64,000 nt of DNA from Aeromicrobium sp. Leaf245 (GCF_942548115.1 NZ_OW824151.1:1054001-1118000); one strand, 5' to 3'. Numbered from the stretch's first letter, positions 48,308 through 57,840 are shown. The notes: generated by a model not told the origin, from the sequence alone. Numbers and translations are program-made.

Positions 48308-49324
48308 GTGACCGAGACGCCCGTGCGTCCCCCCACGATCCTCGACGTCGCGCGCGAGGCAGGCGTCTCGAAGTCGACCGTCTCGAGGGTTCTCGACGAG
48401 CGACTGCCGCCGTCGGGCAGTCCGGCCGCGGAGCGCGTCCGCGAGGCCGCGCGACGGCTCGGCTACCGACGCGACCGCTTCGCCTCTGCGCTGCGACGCC
48501 AGCAGACCCGCACTATCGGCGTGCTGGTGCCACGGCTCACCGACACGGTGATGGCCATGACCTTCGAGCAGCTGGCTGCGGCGTGCGCCCGCCGCGGTCA
48601 GTTCGCCATCGTCGCCACGACCGACGACGACCCGGCCGCCGAGGCCGAGGCCGTCGAGCAGCTTCTCGACCAACGGATCGACGGCCTGGTGCTCACGACC
48701 GCGCGCCTCGACGACGACGTGACGTCGGGGCTGCGTGGGCACGGGGTGCCGGTGGTGCTGGCTCTGCGCTCCGACGGAACCACCCCGTCGGCCACCGGTG
48801 ACGACGAGCTCGGTGGCTACCTCGCCACCCGGCACCTGCTCGACCTCGGTCATCGGCGCATCGCCCTGGTGGCCGGGCCCTCGTTCGCCTCGAGCGCGGT
48901 CGGTCGTCAGGCGGGCTTCCGGCGCGCGATGGCCGAGGCCGGGGTGACGGACGTCGACGACCTGGTGCACGAGTCGGCGTTCAGCATGGAGTCCGGCGAG
49001 CTGGTCGCGCGCGAGGTGCTCGCGGCACGCGACCGGCCGACCGCGGTGTTCGCGGTCAACGACAACACGGCCATCGGCGTGCTCGCGGCGGCCCAGGCAC
49101 TGGGTCTCTCGGTGCCCGAGGACCTCTCCGTGGTGGGCTACAACGACGTCCCGGTCTCGGCCCGCCTGCCCCGTCCGCTCACGACGGTGCGCGTGCCGTT
49201 CGACCAGATCGCCGCCGCCGCGCTCGAGCTGCTCGACGAGGCGCGTGCCGGAGCGTCGCCGCGGCACGTCACCGTCGCCCCCACGCTCATCCCGCGCAGC
49301 ACGTCGGCGCGTCCGCCCCGCTGA
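48308..49324 (+). CDS. LacI-family transcriptional regulator
   Basis: 338 residues. The helix-turn-helix and hinge are at residues ~9-70 (TILDVAREAGVSKSTVSRVLDE), followed by the periplasmic-binding-protein-like effector domain (TIGVLVPRLTDTVM, FAVNDNTAIGVL, SVVGYNDVP). The GTG start follows GAGGAGGACAGC. It almost certainly binds the AACGTT-centred boxes at 46603 and 48159 and senses a substrate of the lyase/transporter pair. Confidence 0.9.
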   Translation: MTETPVRPPTILDVAREAGVSKSTVSRVLDERLPPSGSPAAERVREAARRLGYRRDRFASALRRQQTRTIGVLVPRLTDTVMAMTFEQLAAACARRGQFAIVATTDDDPAAEAEAVEQLLDQRIDGLVLTTARLDDDVTSGLRGHGVPVVLALRSDGTTPSATGDDELGGYLATRHLLDLGHRRIALVAGPSFASSAVGRQAGFRRAMAEAGVTDVDDLVHESAFSMESGELVAREVLAARDRPTAVFAVNDNTAIGVLAAAQALGLSVPEDLSVVGYNDVPVSARLPRPLTTVRVPFDQIAAAALELLDEARAGASPRHVTVAPTLIPRSTSARPPR

Positions 49325-49327
49325 GGT

Positions 49328-50140
49328 TCACGGCAGGCGGTTCAGGCTGCGGACCTGGCGGTCGAACGCCGCCCGCGGGGCGAGCCGACGCAGGACGGAC
49401 ACCCGCCGCGCGAGGGGGCCCGCGGGGTAGCGGACGCGAGGTCGGCGGTCGGTGGCCGCCTTCGCGACGACGTCGGCGACGACGGCCGGATCGTCGGCAC
49501 CGCGCATGGCGCCGGCGAGCACGTCGGCCGCAGTGGCCCGCTGCGCGTCGTACCCGGTGAGGGGTCGGTCCGGAGCGAGGGCGCTGCCCTCGAAGGACGT
49601 GCTGGTGTAGGCGGGCTCCACCAGCAGCACACGCACCCCGAGGGCGCGGACCTCGTGGTCGAGCGACTCCGAGTAGCCCTCGAGCGCGTGCTTGGTGGCG
49701 GAGTAGACCGCCATGAAGGGGGCGGGCATCAGGCCCAGCACCGACGAGACGTTGACGACCCGTCCGCTGCCGCGTCCGCGCATGTGCGGAAGCACGGCGT
49801 TCGTCATCCGGATGGCACCGAGCACGTTGACGTCGAACACTTTCGCGGCCTGCTCGGCCGAGCTCTCCTCGGCGGCACCGAGCAGCCCGATGCCGGCGTT
49901 GTTGACGAGCACGTCGATCCGTCCGAACCGGTCGAGCACGTCCTGCACGAGGGCGGTCGCCGACGTGTCGCTGGTGACGTCGAGCGGCAGGAGCAGCGTG
50001 CCGTCGGTGTCGGGTTCGCCGCTGCCGCGACGGCTGGTGCCGACGACGACGAACCCGCGGGCTGCGAGCGCCCGGGCGGCGGCCTGGCCGATGCCCGACG
50101 ACGCACCGGTCACGATGGCGACGGGGCGTGCTTCGTTCAT
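49328..50140 (-). CDS. Classical SDR oxidoreductase
   Basis: 270 residues with cofactor motif TGASSGIGQ (residues 11-19), NNAGIG and the active-site YSATK plus upstream Ser (NVSSVLG). The substrate is unknown. The start ATG follows a GGAGGACC sequence and is 28 bases after the MFS stop, so the two genes form an operon under TetR control. The longer frame upstream is antisense noise within the MFS gene. Confidence 0.87.
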   Translation of the reverse strand: MNEARPVAIVTGASSGIGQAAARALAARGFVVVGTSRRGSGEPDTDGTLLLPLDVTSDTSATALVQDVLDRFGRIDVLVNNAGIGLLGAAEESSAEQAAKVFDVNVLGAIRMTNAVLPHMRGRGSGRVVNVSSVLGLMPAPFMAVYSATKHALEGYSESLDHEVRALGVRVLLVEPAYTSTSFEGSALAPDRPLTGYDAQRATAADVLAGAMRGADDPAVVADVVAKAATDRRPRVRYPAGPLARRVSVLRRLAPRAAFDRQVRSLNRLP

Positions 50141-50168
50141 GTGGTCCTCCGTGGTGGGGGTGAGGGAG

Positions 50169-51701
50169 TCACGCGTCGAGGCGTGCCGTGCCGTCGGCGG
50201 GCTCGTCCTCGGCGTCGAGGGGGTCGTAGCGGTCGCCGGGCAGGGCCAGGAGTCCTGCGGCGGCGCCAACGAGGCACAGCACGCCGACGACGACGCACGC
50301 CAGCTCGAGGCCGTCGAGGAACGACGCGTCGACCACCGCGGACAGGCCGGGGACCTGGGACGCGGCGACGTCGGCGAACCCGACGGAGTCGGCGGCCCGG
50401 TCGAGGACCGTCCCCTCGACGCGCCCCTCGAGGGCCGAGCGGAGCGCGTCGGCGTACCGGGAGGCGAACATCGAGCCCACGACGGCGACGCCCAAGGTGC
50501 CACCGAGCTCGCGGGTCGCGTCGTTGACGGCCGAGCCGACCCCGGCGCGGGCGGGCGGGAGCACCTGCATGATCGACTCCGTGGCCGGCGTGCTGACCAG
50601 TCCGATCCCGATGCCGAGCATGAGCATCTGCGGCACGACGACGGTCGGGTAGTCCACGTCGGCCGGGATCTGGGAGATCCAGAGGAAGGCGCCACCCAGC
50701 AGGGCGAGCCCGGGCGCGACGACGAGCTTCGTGCCGATGCGCGGTGCCAGCTGGGCGCCGACGATCGAGGCGACCGCCAGGGAGAGGGCGACGGGCAGGA
50801 AGCGCAGGCCGGTCTCGAGCGGCGTGTAGTCACGGATGAACTGGAAGAACTGCGTGATGAGGAAGATGAAGCCGAAGAGCGCGAAGAAGGCGATCGTGAC
50901 CGCCGCGCAGGCGGCGCTGAACCGGCGGTCGAGGAACAGCGTGACGTCGATCATGGGGTGCTCCACCGCCCGCTCGATCGCGATGAACGCGGCGATCAGC
51001 GCCGCGGCGCCGGCGAACCCGGTCAACGTCTCGATGCTGCGCCACCCGTGCTCGGGTCCCTCGATGATCGTGTAGGTCAGCGTGCCCAGGGCGGCGACGG
51101 AGACGGCGAAGCCGTACCGGTCGATGCGCGGCACCGACGGGTCGCGTGACTCCGGGACGAACGCGATCGCCATGCCCATGGTGGCGACGGTCAGGGGCAC
51201 GAGCGCCCAGAAGACGCTGTGCCAGGAGTAGTGCTCGAGCAGGATGCCACCGACCACGGGCCCGATGGCGACGCCGACCCCCACCGATGCGCCCCACAGA
51301 CCGAGCGCGGACGCACGTGCGCGGCGTTCGGTGAAGGTGTTGGCGATGATCGACAGCGTGGTCGGGAAGATCACGGCGGCGAACACGCCCATGGCGAACC
51401 GGAGGGCGATCAGCTGCCCGCTGCTGTCGACCAGCGCGGCGGCGCCGCTGCTCAGTCCGAAGCCGGCGAGGCCGAGGACGAGCGCAGGGCGTCGGCCGAA
51501 CCGGTCGGACAGGCTGCCCATCGCGAGCACGAGCGAGGCGAAGGCCAGGTTGTAGCCGTCGACGATCCACAGCAGGTCACGCGTGCCGGCGTCGAGCTCG
51601 TCCGCGAGCGACGGCAGCGCGATGTTCACGATCATCGTGGAGAGGTTGATCGTCAGCGTCGCGAGGCACACGGTGAGCAGGATCAGGGACTTCCGGGGCA
51701 T
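50169..51701 (-). CDS. DHA2-type MFS drug efflux transporter
   Basis: 510 residues with about 14 helices. Motif A (GSLSDRFGRRPALVLG), LDAGTRDLLWIVDGYNLAFASLVLAMG and the helix-5 GPVVGGILLEHYSWHSVFW antiporter motif place it in the EmrB/QacA proton:drug antiporter family. It is divergent from a TetR gene with two operator-like palindromes between, a standard drug-inducible efflux arrangement. Confidence 0.88.
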   Translation of the reverse strand: MPRKSLILLTVCLATLTINLSTMIVNIALPSLADELDAGTRDLLWIVDGYNLAFASLVLAMGSLSDRFGRRPALVLGLAGFGLSSGAAALVDSSGQLIALRFAMGVFAAVIFPTTLSIIANTFTERRARASALGLWGASVGVGVAIGPVVGGILLEHYSWHSVFWALVPLTVATMGMAIAFVPESRDPSVPRIDRYGFAVSVAALGTLTYTIIEGPEHGWRSIETLTGFAGAAALIAAFIAIERAVEHPMIDVTLFLDRRFSAACAAVTIAFFALFGFIFLITQFFQFIRDYTPLETGLRFLPVALSLAVASIVGAQLAPRIGTKLVVAPGLALLGGAFLWISQIPADVDYPTVVVPQMLMLGIGIGLVSTPATESIMQVLPPARAGVGSAVNDATRELGGTLGVAVVGSMFASRYADALRSALEGRVEGTVLDRAADSVGFADVAASQVPGLSAVVDASFLDGLELACVVVGVLCLVGAAAGLLALPGDRYDPLDAEDEPADGTARLDA

Positions 51702-51715
51702 GCGCGCTCCTCGAA

Positions 51716-51765
51716 GTTGATGGCGTCAACATCGAGCATGAGGGCTAGTGTTGTCGCTGTCAACA
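51716..51765. promoter_or_regulatory. Two TetR operator palindromes
   Basis: GTTGATGGCGTCAAC (51716-51730) and TGTTGTCGCTGTCAACA (51749-51765) share the pattern GTTG-N6/7-CAAC and lie in the 93-base divergent gap. They should control both the MFS and TetR genes. Confidence 0.75.
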
Positions 51766-51794
51766 TCAGAGCCGTCCTTCGCTAGGGTGGTGCC

Positions 51795-52433
51795 ATGGCG
51801 TCCCCCGCGTACCACCACGGCAACCTGCGCGAGGCACTCGTCGACGCCGCGGTCGACGCCGCCCGCGAGCGAGGTGCCGACGGCCTGGCGCTGCGCGACC
51901 TCGCGCGCCGGGTGGGTGTCTCGCACAACGCCGCCTACCGGCACTTCGCCAATCGCGACGACCTGGTGGCGGAGGTCGCGGGCCGTGTCATGGACCGCCT
52001 GGTCGAGACGATGCAGCGGCGCTGGGCCGACGTCGACACCGACGATCCCGTGCTGCGGGCGCGCCGTCGCCTCGCGGCGGTCGGACGGTCGTACGTGGAG
52101 TTCGCCGTGGGCGAGCCCGGCCTGTTCTCGCTGGCGTTCTCCAGCGTGGCGGTCTCGACGGACCTGGAGGGAGCCGGTCCCTACCTGCTGCTGGGCCAGG
52201 CCCTGGACGAGCTGGTCGAGGTCGGGTTCCTGTCGGCACAGGCTCGCCCGGGTGCGGAGATCACGTGCTGGTCCGCGATGCACGGGTTCTCCGTGCTCGC
52301 CGTCGACGGCGCCGTGCGCGGTGCGTCCGACGCTGAGCGGGAGGCCGCTCTGGAGACCGTGCTCACCGCGATCGACCGGTCGTACGGAGCGACGACCGGC
52401 ACCGAGACGCGCGCCGGCGACCTGCTGCCGTAG
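51795..52433 (+). CDS. TetR-family repressor
   Basis: 212 residues. The N-terminal helix-turn-helix (ALVDAAVDAARERGADGLALRDLARRVGVSHNAAYRHFANRD region, residues ~10-55) is clear; the C-terminal ligand domain resembles TetR_C_33 (WHG domain). Divergent from the MFS efflux gene. The 3' end is overlapped on the other strand by the frameshifted continuation of gabD, which is not real coding. Confidence 0.9.
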   Translation: MASPAYHHGNLREALVDAAVDAARERGADGLALRDLARRVGVSHNAAYRHFANRDDLVAEVAGRVMDRLVETMQRRWADVDTDDPVLRARRRLAAVGRSYVEFAVGEPGLFSLAFSSVAVSTDLEGAGPYLLLGQALDELVEVGFLSAQARPGAEITCWSAMHGFSVLAVDGAVRGASDAEREAALETVLTAIDRSYGATTGTETRAGDLLP

Positions 52434-52468
52434 CCGTCGTACCTCGTGAGGACTCCCGAGGCGCGGGG

Positions 52469-53939
52469 TCAGGCGGGCCAGTCGACGCTGAGGTACTGCG
52501 TCTCGGTGTACTCCTCGAGGCCCTCGCGGGCGCCCTCGCGGCCCAGACCGCTCTGCTTTGACGCCGCCGAACGGGGCCGACGGGTCGGAGACGAGGCCGC
52601 GGTTCACGCCGACCATGCCGGCGTCGAACGCCTCCCCGAGCCGGATCGCTCGCTGCAGGTCGCGCGAGAAGACGTACGCGGCCAGGCCCATCTCGCTGGC
52701 GTTCACGAGCCGGAGCAGCTCCTCGTCGTCGTGCCACGTGACGATCGGGGCCACGGGACCGAACAGCTCGTGGTCGAGGATCGCGGCGTCGGCCGGGACG
52801 TCCACGAGGACCGTCGGCGCGAAGAAGTGGCCGGGTGCGTCGGGCAGCTCGGCGCGGTGGCTGACGCGCGCGCCGGCCCGCACCGCCTCGTCCACCACGC
52901 GGCCCAGGGTCTCGACCGCCGTGGTGGAGATGAGGGGGCCGACCGTGGCGCCGCCGCGTGCCGGACCGACCGACAGCCGCTCGACCTCGGCGCCGAGGCG
53001 CTCGACGAAGGCGTCCACGACGTCGGCGTGCACGTAGAAGCGGTTCGCCGCCGTGCAGGCCTGGCCGCCACCGCGGAACTTCGCGACCATCGCGCCGGCC
53101 ACGGCCGCGTCGACGTCGGCGTCGTCCGCTACGACGAACGGGGCGTTGCCGCCCAGCTCCATCGACGCGTTCACGACGCGCTCGGCGGCCTGGCCCAACA
53201 GGATCGAGCCGACGCGGGTGGACCCGGTGAACGAGATCTTGCGGATCCGCGGGTCGGCGAGCCAGTGGCCCACGACCCCGGCGGCGTCGGTCGTCGGCAC
53301 CACGTTCACGACACCGTCGGGCACGCCGGCCTCGGTCAGCAGACGGGCGACGGCCAGGGCCGTCAGCGGCGTCTCGGCGGCGGGCTTCAGCACCACCGTG
53401 CAGCCGGCTGCGAGGGCCGGCGCGATCTTGCGCGTGGCCATCGCGGCCGGGAAGTTCCACGGCGTCACGAGCGCGGCCACGCCGACGGGTCGGTGCGTCA
53501 CGATCGTGCGCGTGCCGCCGGCGGGGGAGGAGCCGTAGTCGCCGTGAGGGCGCACCGCCTCCTCGGCGAACCAGCGAAAGAACTCGGCGGCGTAGACGAC
53601 CTCGCCGCGCGCGTCGGTGACGGACTTGCCGTTCTCGCTGACGATGAGGTCGGCCAGCCGGTCGGTGTCGCGGATCATCAGCTCGAACGCTCGGTGCAGC
53701 ACCACCGACCGCTGGCGCGGCGACGTGCGACGCCACGCCACGAACGCGTCCGCGGCGGCGTCGACGGCCGCGGTGGCGTCGCCCAGGTCGCCGTCGGACA
53801 CCTGGGCGACGACCGAGAGGTCGGCCGGGTCCACGACGTCGAAGTGCCCCGAGCCCCCGGCCCGCCAGACGCCACCCACGAGCACGCCACGGGTCGGGTC
53901 GAGGGCCTCGACGTGGGCGGACGTGACCTGCACGCTCAT
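52469..53939 (-). pseudogene. gabD: Succinate-semialdehyde dehydrogenase gene with 1-base frameshift
   Basis: An NAD(P)-dependent aldehyde dehydrogenase reads cleanly for about 460 codons: TPWNFPAAMATRK, Glu in ELGGNAP, Cys in GGGQACTAANR, and FGPVAP. At PFGGVK the sequence has AAAGCAGAGC where AAGCAGAGC would restore the family ending QSGLGREG...YTETQYLSVDWPA and a stop at 52469-52471. One extra A (TTT at 52557-52559 on the plus strand) therefore breaks the last ~30 codons; the shifted frame runs unnaturally on through the TetR gene. The span is 1471 bases, i.e. 490 codons plus one. It is either a true pseudogene or a sequencing error. It overlaps gabT by 4 bases. Confidence 0.88.
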
Positions 53940-55288
53940 CGGGTCTGCCCGGACCGCGGCGCGGCCGCGAAGGCCGCCTCGAGCACGTCCAACCCCTCGT
54001 GGAGCAGGTCGTCACCGATGGCCAGCGGCGGGAGGAAGCGCAGCACGTTGCCGTAGGTGCCGCAGGTCAGCACGATGACGCCCTCGGCGTGGGCGGCCGA
54101 CGCCACGGTCTTCGCGAGGTCGGGGTCGGGGTCGGTCGTGCCCGGCTTCACCAGCTCGACGGCGATCATCGCGCCACGGCCGCGCACGTCACCGAGTCGG
54201 TCGTCGCGCGCCTGCAGGGCTCGGAGCCGCTCCGTCATGAGCGTCCCCACCTCGCGGGCCCGCTCGACGAGCCCCTCGGCCTCGATGGTCTCGATCGCGG
54301 CCAGCGCGGCGGCGCAGGCGAGCGGGTTGCCGCCGTAGGTGCCGCCGAGCCCAGCGACGTGCGCGGCGTCCATGATCTCGGCGCGGCCCGTCACCGCCGA
54401 CAGCGGCAGGCCGCCGGCGATGCCCTTGGCCGTCACGATCAGGTCGGGGACCACGCCCTCGTGGTCGCAGGCGAACAGGTCGCCCGTGCGCGCGAAGCCG
54501 GTCTGCACCTCGTCGGCCACGAACACCACGTCGTTCGCGCGGCACCACGCGGCCAGCGCGGGGAGGAAGCCCGGCGCCGGCTCGATGAAGCCACCCTCGC
54601 CCTGGACGGGCTCGATGACGATCGCGGCCAGGTTGGCGGCCCCCACCTGCTTCTCGACCACGTCGAGCGCGCGGGCGGCCGCGGTCGCCCCGTCGAGGTC
54701 GCCGTCGCGGAACGGGTAGGAGAGCGGGGCGCGGTAGACCTCCGAGGCGAACGGTCCGAAGCCGTGCTTGTACGGCATCGACTTCGCGGTCATGGCCATC
54801 GTCAGGTTCGTGCGGCCGTGGTACGCGTGGTCGAAGACGACGACGGCCTGCCGCTTCGTGTGGGCGCGGGCGATCTTGACGGCGTTCTCGACCGCCTCGG
54901 CGCCGGAGTTGAACAGGGCGGTGCGCTTGTCGTGGTCGCCCGGGGTGAGCCGGTTGAGTGTCTCCGCGACGGCCACGTAGCCCTCGTAGGGCGTGACCAT
55001 GAAGCACGTGTGCGTGAACGCGGCGACCTGCTCCTGCACGGCCGCCACGACGCGCGGCGCACTGTTGCCGACTGTGGTCACGGCGATGCCGGACCCCAGG
55101 TCGATGAGGCTGTTGCCGTCGACGTCCACGACGATGCCGCCCCCGGCCTCGACGGCGAAGACGGGCATGGTCGTGCCCACGCCGGCGGCGACCGCGGCGT
55201 GCTTGCGGGCCATCAGCTCGCGCGAGCGCGGTCCGGGCAGCTCGGTGGCCAGGTGGCGCTTCTGGACGACGGGCGGTCGCACGGACAT
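53936..55288 (-). CDS. gabT: 4-aminobutyrate aminotransferase
   Basis: 450-residue class III PLP aminotransferase that converts GABA and 2-oxoglutarate to succinate semialdehyde and glutamate. PLP motif VFVADEVQTGFARTG and Schiff-base lysine in VTAKGIAGGLPLSAVTG are intact, as are NSGAEAVENAVKIAR and DHAYHGRTN. The ATG at 55288 has AGGAGG five bases before it, so it is preferred over the GTG nine codons upstream. Coupled to gabD by ATGA. Confidence 0.92.
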   Translation of the reverse strand: MSVRPPVVQKRHLATELPGPRSRELMARKHAAVAAGVGTTMPVFAVEAGGGIVVDVDGNSLIDLGSGIAVTTVGNSAPRVVAAVQEQVAAFTHTCFMVTPYEGYVAVAETLNRLTPGDHDKRTALFNSGAEAVENAVKIARAHTKRQAVVVFDHAYHGRTNLTMAMTAKSMPYKHGFGPFASEVYRAPLSYPFRDGDLDGATAAARALDVVEKQVGAANLAAIVIEPVQGEGGFIEPAPGFLPALAAWCRANDVVFVADEVQTGFARTGDLFACDHEGVVPDLIVTAKGIAGGLPLSAVTGRAEIMDAAHVAGLGGTYGGNPLACAAALAAIETIEAEGLVERAREVGTLMTERLRALQARDDRLGDVRGRGAMIAVELVKPGTTDPDPDLAKTVASAAHAEGVIVLTCGTYGNVLRFLPPLAIGDDLLHEGLDVLEAAFAAAPRSGQTR

Positions 55289-55351
55289 CGGTTCCTCCTG
55301 GGACGCGGTGACCACGCCAGTCTCCCGCCGGTCACGTCATGCCGTCCAATG

Positions 55352-55385
55352 CCGATATCGGATCAAGTCGATGCCTGACAGGCAT
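55352..55385. promoter_or_regulatory. LysR-type operator palindromes
   Basis: CCGATATCGG (55352-55361) and ATGCCTGACAGGCAT (55371-55385) lie in the 108-base divergent gap between gabT and the LysR gene. The second is an interrupted dyad of the size bound by LysR proteins. Confidence 0.55.
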
Positions 55386-55396
55386 ATGGTGGGCGG

Positions 55397-56284
55397 ATGG
55401 AGCTGCGGACCCTCACCTACTTCGTCGCGGTGGTCGACGCCGGGACCGTGAGCGCGGCGGCGGAACGCGTGCGGGTGACCCAGCCGTCGCTCTCGCGCCA
55501 GGTCCGCCAGCTCGAGCGCGACCTGGGTGTCGACCTGTTCGAGCGGCACGGCGGGCGGCTGGTGCTGTCCTCCGCGGGTCGCAGCCTGCTGCCACTGGCC
55601 CGCGACGTCCTGGCCTCGGCCGACGCCCTGCGCACCGCTGCCCGGGTGCGGGCCGAGGGCGGTCTGGACCGCGTGACCATCGCCGCTCCCGCCACCACGC
55701 TCACCGACGTCGTGTCGCCCTTCCTCGCCAGCCTGGCCCCCGACGACCCGACCCCGTCGGTGGTCGAGACCGATCCGCTCGACGTGGACGAGGCGCTGCG
55801 TCGGGGTGCCGACCTCGTGGTGACCACCCGCCGCCCGCGCCGACCGCTGCGCTCGGCCGCGCTTCCGGAGCTGCCGGTGTGGGCGTTCGTGCCGGCCGAC
55901 CACCCATGGGGCGACCGCGAAAGGGTCGGGCTCGCCGAGCTGCTCGAGCAGGTCGTGGTCACCGTGCCCCGGACGTTCGCCGCCCGGCAGGTGCTCGACG
56001 CGGTGGTCGAGCGCGAGCAGCGCTGGCCGGCGTCGCTCGTGGAGGCGAGCAGCGGCACCGTGGCGCAGGCGCTCGCCGCCGCTGGTCGCGGCGTGGCGGT
56101 GGTCTCCGACGACAGCCGGTACGGCCTGCACGGGGTGCGTGTCCGGGCCGGGGGAGCCGACCTCACGGTCCGGCTGTTCGTGGCCTGGTCCTCGACCCAT
56201 CCCGCGCAGGAGACGCTCGCGGCCCTGGCCGACCGGTTGCGGACCTTCGTCGTGGACGCCTACCCGGGCGCGGGTCCCGCCTGA
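55397..56284 (+). CDS. LysR-family transcriptional regulator
   Basis: 295 residues. The N-terminal helix-turn-helix MELRTLTYFVAVVDAGTVSA...VTQPSLSRQVRQLERDLGVDLFER is typical, followed by a substrate-binding domain. Divergent from gabT-gabD with palindromes in between, so it is the likely activator of GABA catabolism. The effector may be GABA or succinate semialdehyde. Confidence 0.9.
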   Translation: MELRTLTYFVAVVDAGTVSAAAERVRVTQPSLSRQVRQLERDLGVDLFERHGGRLVLSSAGRSLLPLARDVLASADALRTAARVRAEGGLDRVTIAAPATTLTDVVSPFLASLAPDDPTPSVVETDPLDVDEALRRGADLVVTTRRPRRPLRSAALPELPVWAFVPADHPWGDRERVGLAELLEQVVVTVPRTFAARQVLDAVVEREQRWPASLVEASSGTVAQALAAAGRGVAVVSDDSRYGLHGVRVRAGGADLTVRLFVAWSSTHPAQETLAALADRLRTFVVDAYPGAGPA

Positions 56285-56309
56285 TCCCAGTGCCCGGTGC
56301 CCTGCTGGG

Positions 56310-57002
56310 TCAGACCAGCACCGTGAAGGGCAGTCCCGGGCACGGTACCTGGGCCGTGAAGTCGCCGCGGTCGACCGGCTCGCCGGCGAACAGGTGCACG
56401 TGCGAGGACAGGACCACGCGGTCGTGGTCGTTCACGAGCGTCGCGTCGGCGGCGCGGAAGACCTCGAGCAGCGTCCGCTCGACGGTCTCGGCCAGCACGT
56501 CCGCCCCCATGACCCCGAGCATGCGTCCGTCCCGCTCCACCGGGACCGTCGAGGTGAGCATGAACTCGTCGGTGCACACGTAGTCGATGTAGGGGCCGGT
56601 CACGTGCGACGCGTGGGTGCGCTGCGGGGTGCGGAACCACTCCTGGCGGCTGTAGTCCGTCGACTGCACGAGGGCGATGGAGTCGGGGATGAGCCCCTGG
56701 TCGTCGCCCTGCCACCACGCGAGCAGGTAGGTCTCGTCGGTGAGGATCCCCGGTGACACGACGAAGCCCGCGCCCACGGTGTGCGGGTCGGCGAGCACCT
56801 CGAGGGCGTGGGGGCGCGACGCGGTGAGCACCCGCGCGGCGTCGACGGGGCCGTCGAAGAGGGGGGCCAGGGCCTCGCCGCTCTCGCGCAGCGTCACCAG
56901 CAGCGGGTGGAACAGGTCCTCGACGGCCTGCACGCAGGCCGCGACCTGAGGGGGCACCTCGGTGCCGGGACCCGGGGCGGAGGCGTTCGGGGGTTGGGAC
57001 AT
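56310..57002 (-). CDS. Stand-alone Cache-domain protein
   Basis: 230 residues resembling a PDC/Cache ligand-binding domain (ALVQSTDYSRQEWFRTPQRTHASHVTGPYIDYVCTDEF region; TSTVPVERDGRMLGVMGADVL is the diagnostic core). There is no signal peptide, no membrane helix and no output domain, unlike usual Cache receptors. It begins 5 bases after the GntR stop, so both are co-transcribed. It may bind the transported amine inside the cell and influence the regulator or transporter; this is inference. Confidence 0.75.
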   Translation of the reverse strand: MSQPPNASAPGPGTEVPPQVAACVQAVEDLFHPLLVTLRESGEALAPLFDGPVDAARVLTASRPHALEVLADPHTVGAGFVVSPGILTDETYLLAWWQGDDQGLIPDSIALVQSTDYSRQEWFRTPQRTHASHVTGPYIDYVCTDEFMLTSTVPVERDGRMLGVMGADVLAETVERTLLEVFRAADATLVNDHDRVVLSSHVHLFAGEPVDRGDFTAQVPCPGLPFTVLV

Positions 57003-57007
57003 CGGAC

Positions 57008-57751
57008 TCACCTGATCCTCGCGTGGAGCTCGGCGAGCTCGCCGAGCAGACGTCGCACCCGGGCGCGCACCACGCGTCGGGCCTCGTTCCCGTCGTGGCT
57101 CGCGATGGCGGCGAGCAGGGCACCGTGGTGGTCGCGCAGGGCGGACTGCTGGTCCGCGTGCCCGAACCCGAGCCGCAGGAGCCCACCGAACTCCATCTCC
57201 AGGCGCATCACGTCGCGGGCCAGGTGGGCCGAGTGCGAGAGCGCCGCCACGGCGAGGTTGAGCTCGGTGTCGACGTGGCGCCACGTGGCCGCGTCGTCGG
57301 TGTCGTCGGGGGGCAGGATCGCCCGCAGGTCCTCGACCTCCTCGACGTTGGCCCGCTCGGCGGCCAGCTCGGCGCACCCGCTCAGCACGGTCGCGTAGTG
57401 GATGCCGTGGTCGGCGATGTCGACGCGCGTCATGGCAGCCACGCGACGCTCGAGGACGTCGTCGGTCGCGCCGACGGGGCGGGTGACGAACGAGCCGCCG
57501 CCGCGCCCGCGCGTGGTGGTGACGAGCCCCTGCGCGCGCAGCGACACGAGCGCCTCGCGCGCCGTGACCGTGGCGACGCCGAGCATGCTCGCCAGCTCGG
57601 ACTCGCTGGGCAGTCGCTCCCCGTCCTCGAGGATCCCCGAGCGGATCGCCTGCGCCAGACGCTGCTCCACGCGGACCGCGCGGCCGAGCTCGCCGATCGG
57701 CGCGAACACGGCGGTCCGCGCCCGGGTCGAGCGTCGACGGACGGCGGCCAT
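57008..57751 (-). CDS. FadR-subfamily GntR regulator
   Basis: 247 residues with an N-terminal winged helix (RVEQRLAQAIRSGILEDGERLPSESELASMLGV...VTAREALVSLRAQGLV, residues ~28-85) and an all-helical FCD effector domain whose metal-ligand histidines appear in HSAHLARD and DHHGALLAAIASHD. The ATG follows CGAGGAGATCC. It is divergent from the ABC transporter operon, its probable target, with an AT-rich dyad in the gap. Confidence 0.88.
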   Translation of the reverse strand: MAAVRRRSTRARTAVFAPIGELGRAVRVEQRLAQAIRSGILEDGERLPSESELASMLGVATVTAREALVSLRAQGLVTTTRGRGGGSFVTRPVGATDDVLERRVAAMTRVDIADHGIHYATVLSGCAELAAERANVEEVEDLRAILPPDDTDDAATWRHVDTELNLAVAALSHSAHLARDVMRLEMEFGGLLRLGFGHADQQSALRDHHGALLAAIASHDGNEARRVVRARVRRLLGELAELHARIR

Positions 57752-57823
57752 GGATCTCCTCGTGTCCTCGGACCGGCCGGGCTGCCGGTGCGCACATGTT
57801 TACCGGATCGTGACACGAAGGTG

Positions 57824-57840
57824 TGGACATTTAACATCCA
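57824..57840. promoter_or_regulatory. Candidate GntR operator
   Basis: TGGACATTTAACATCCA is an imperfect dyad (TGGA/TCCA arms, AT-rich centre) in the 175-base divergent gap, a rare AT-rich patch in this genome. Confidence 0.5.

Noticed and set aside
51726..52468. Extension of the gabD reading frame through the TetR gene
   Set aside because: After the frameshift the product is low-complexity and antisense to a well-conserved TetR repressor.
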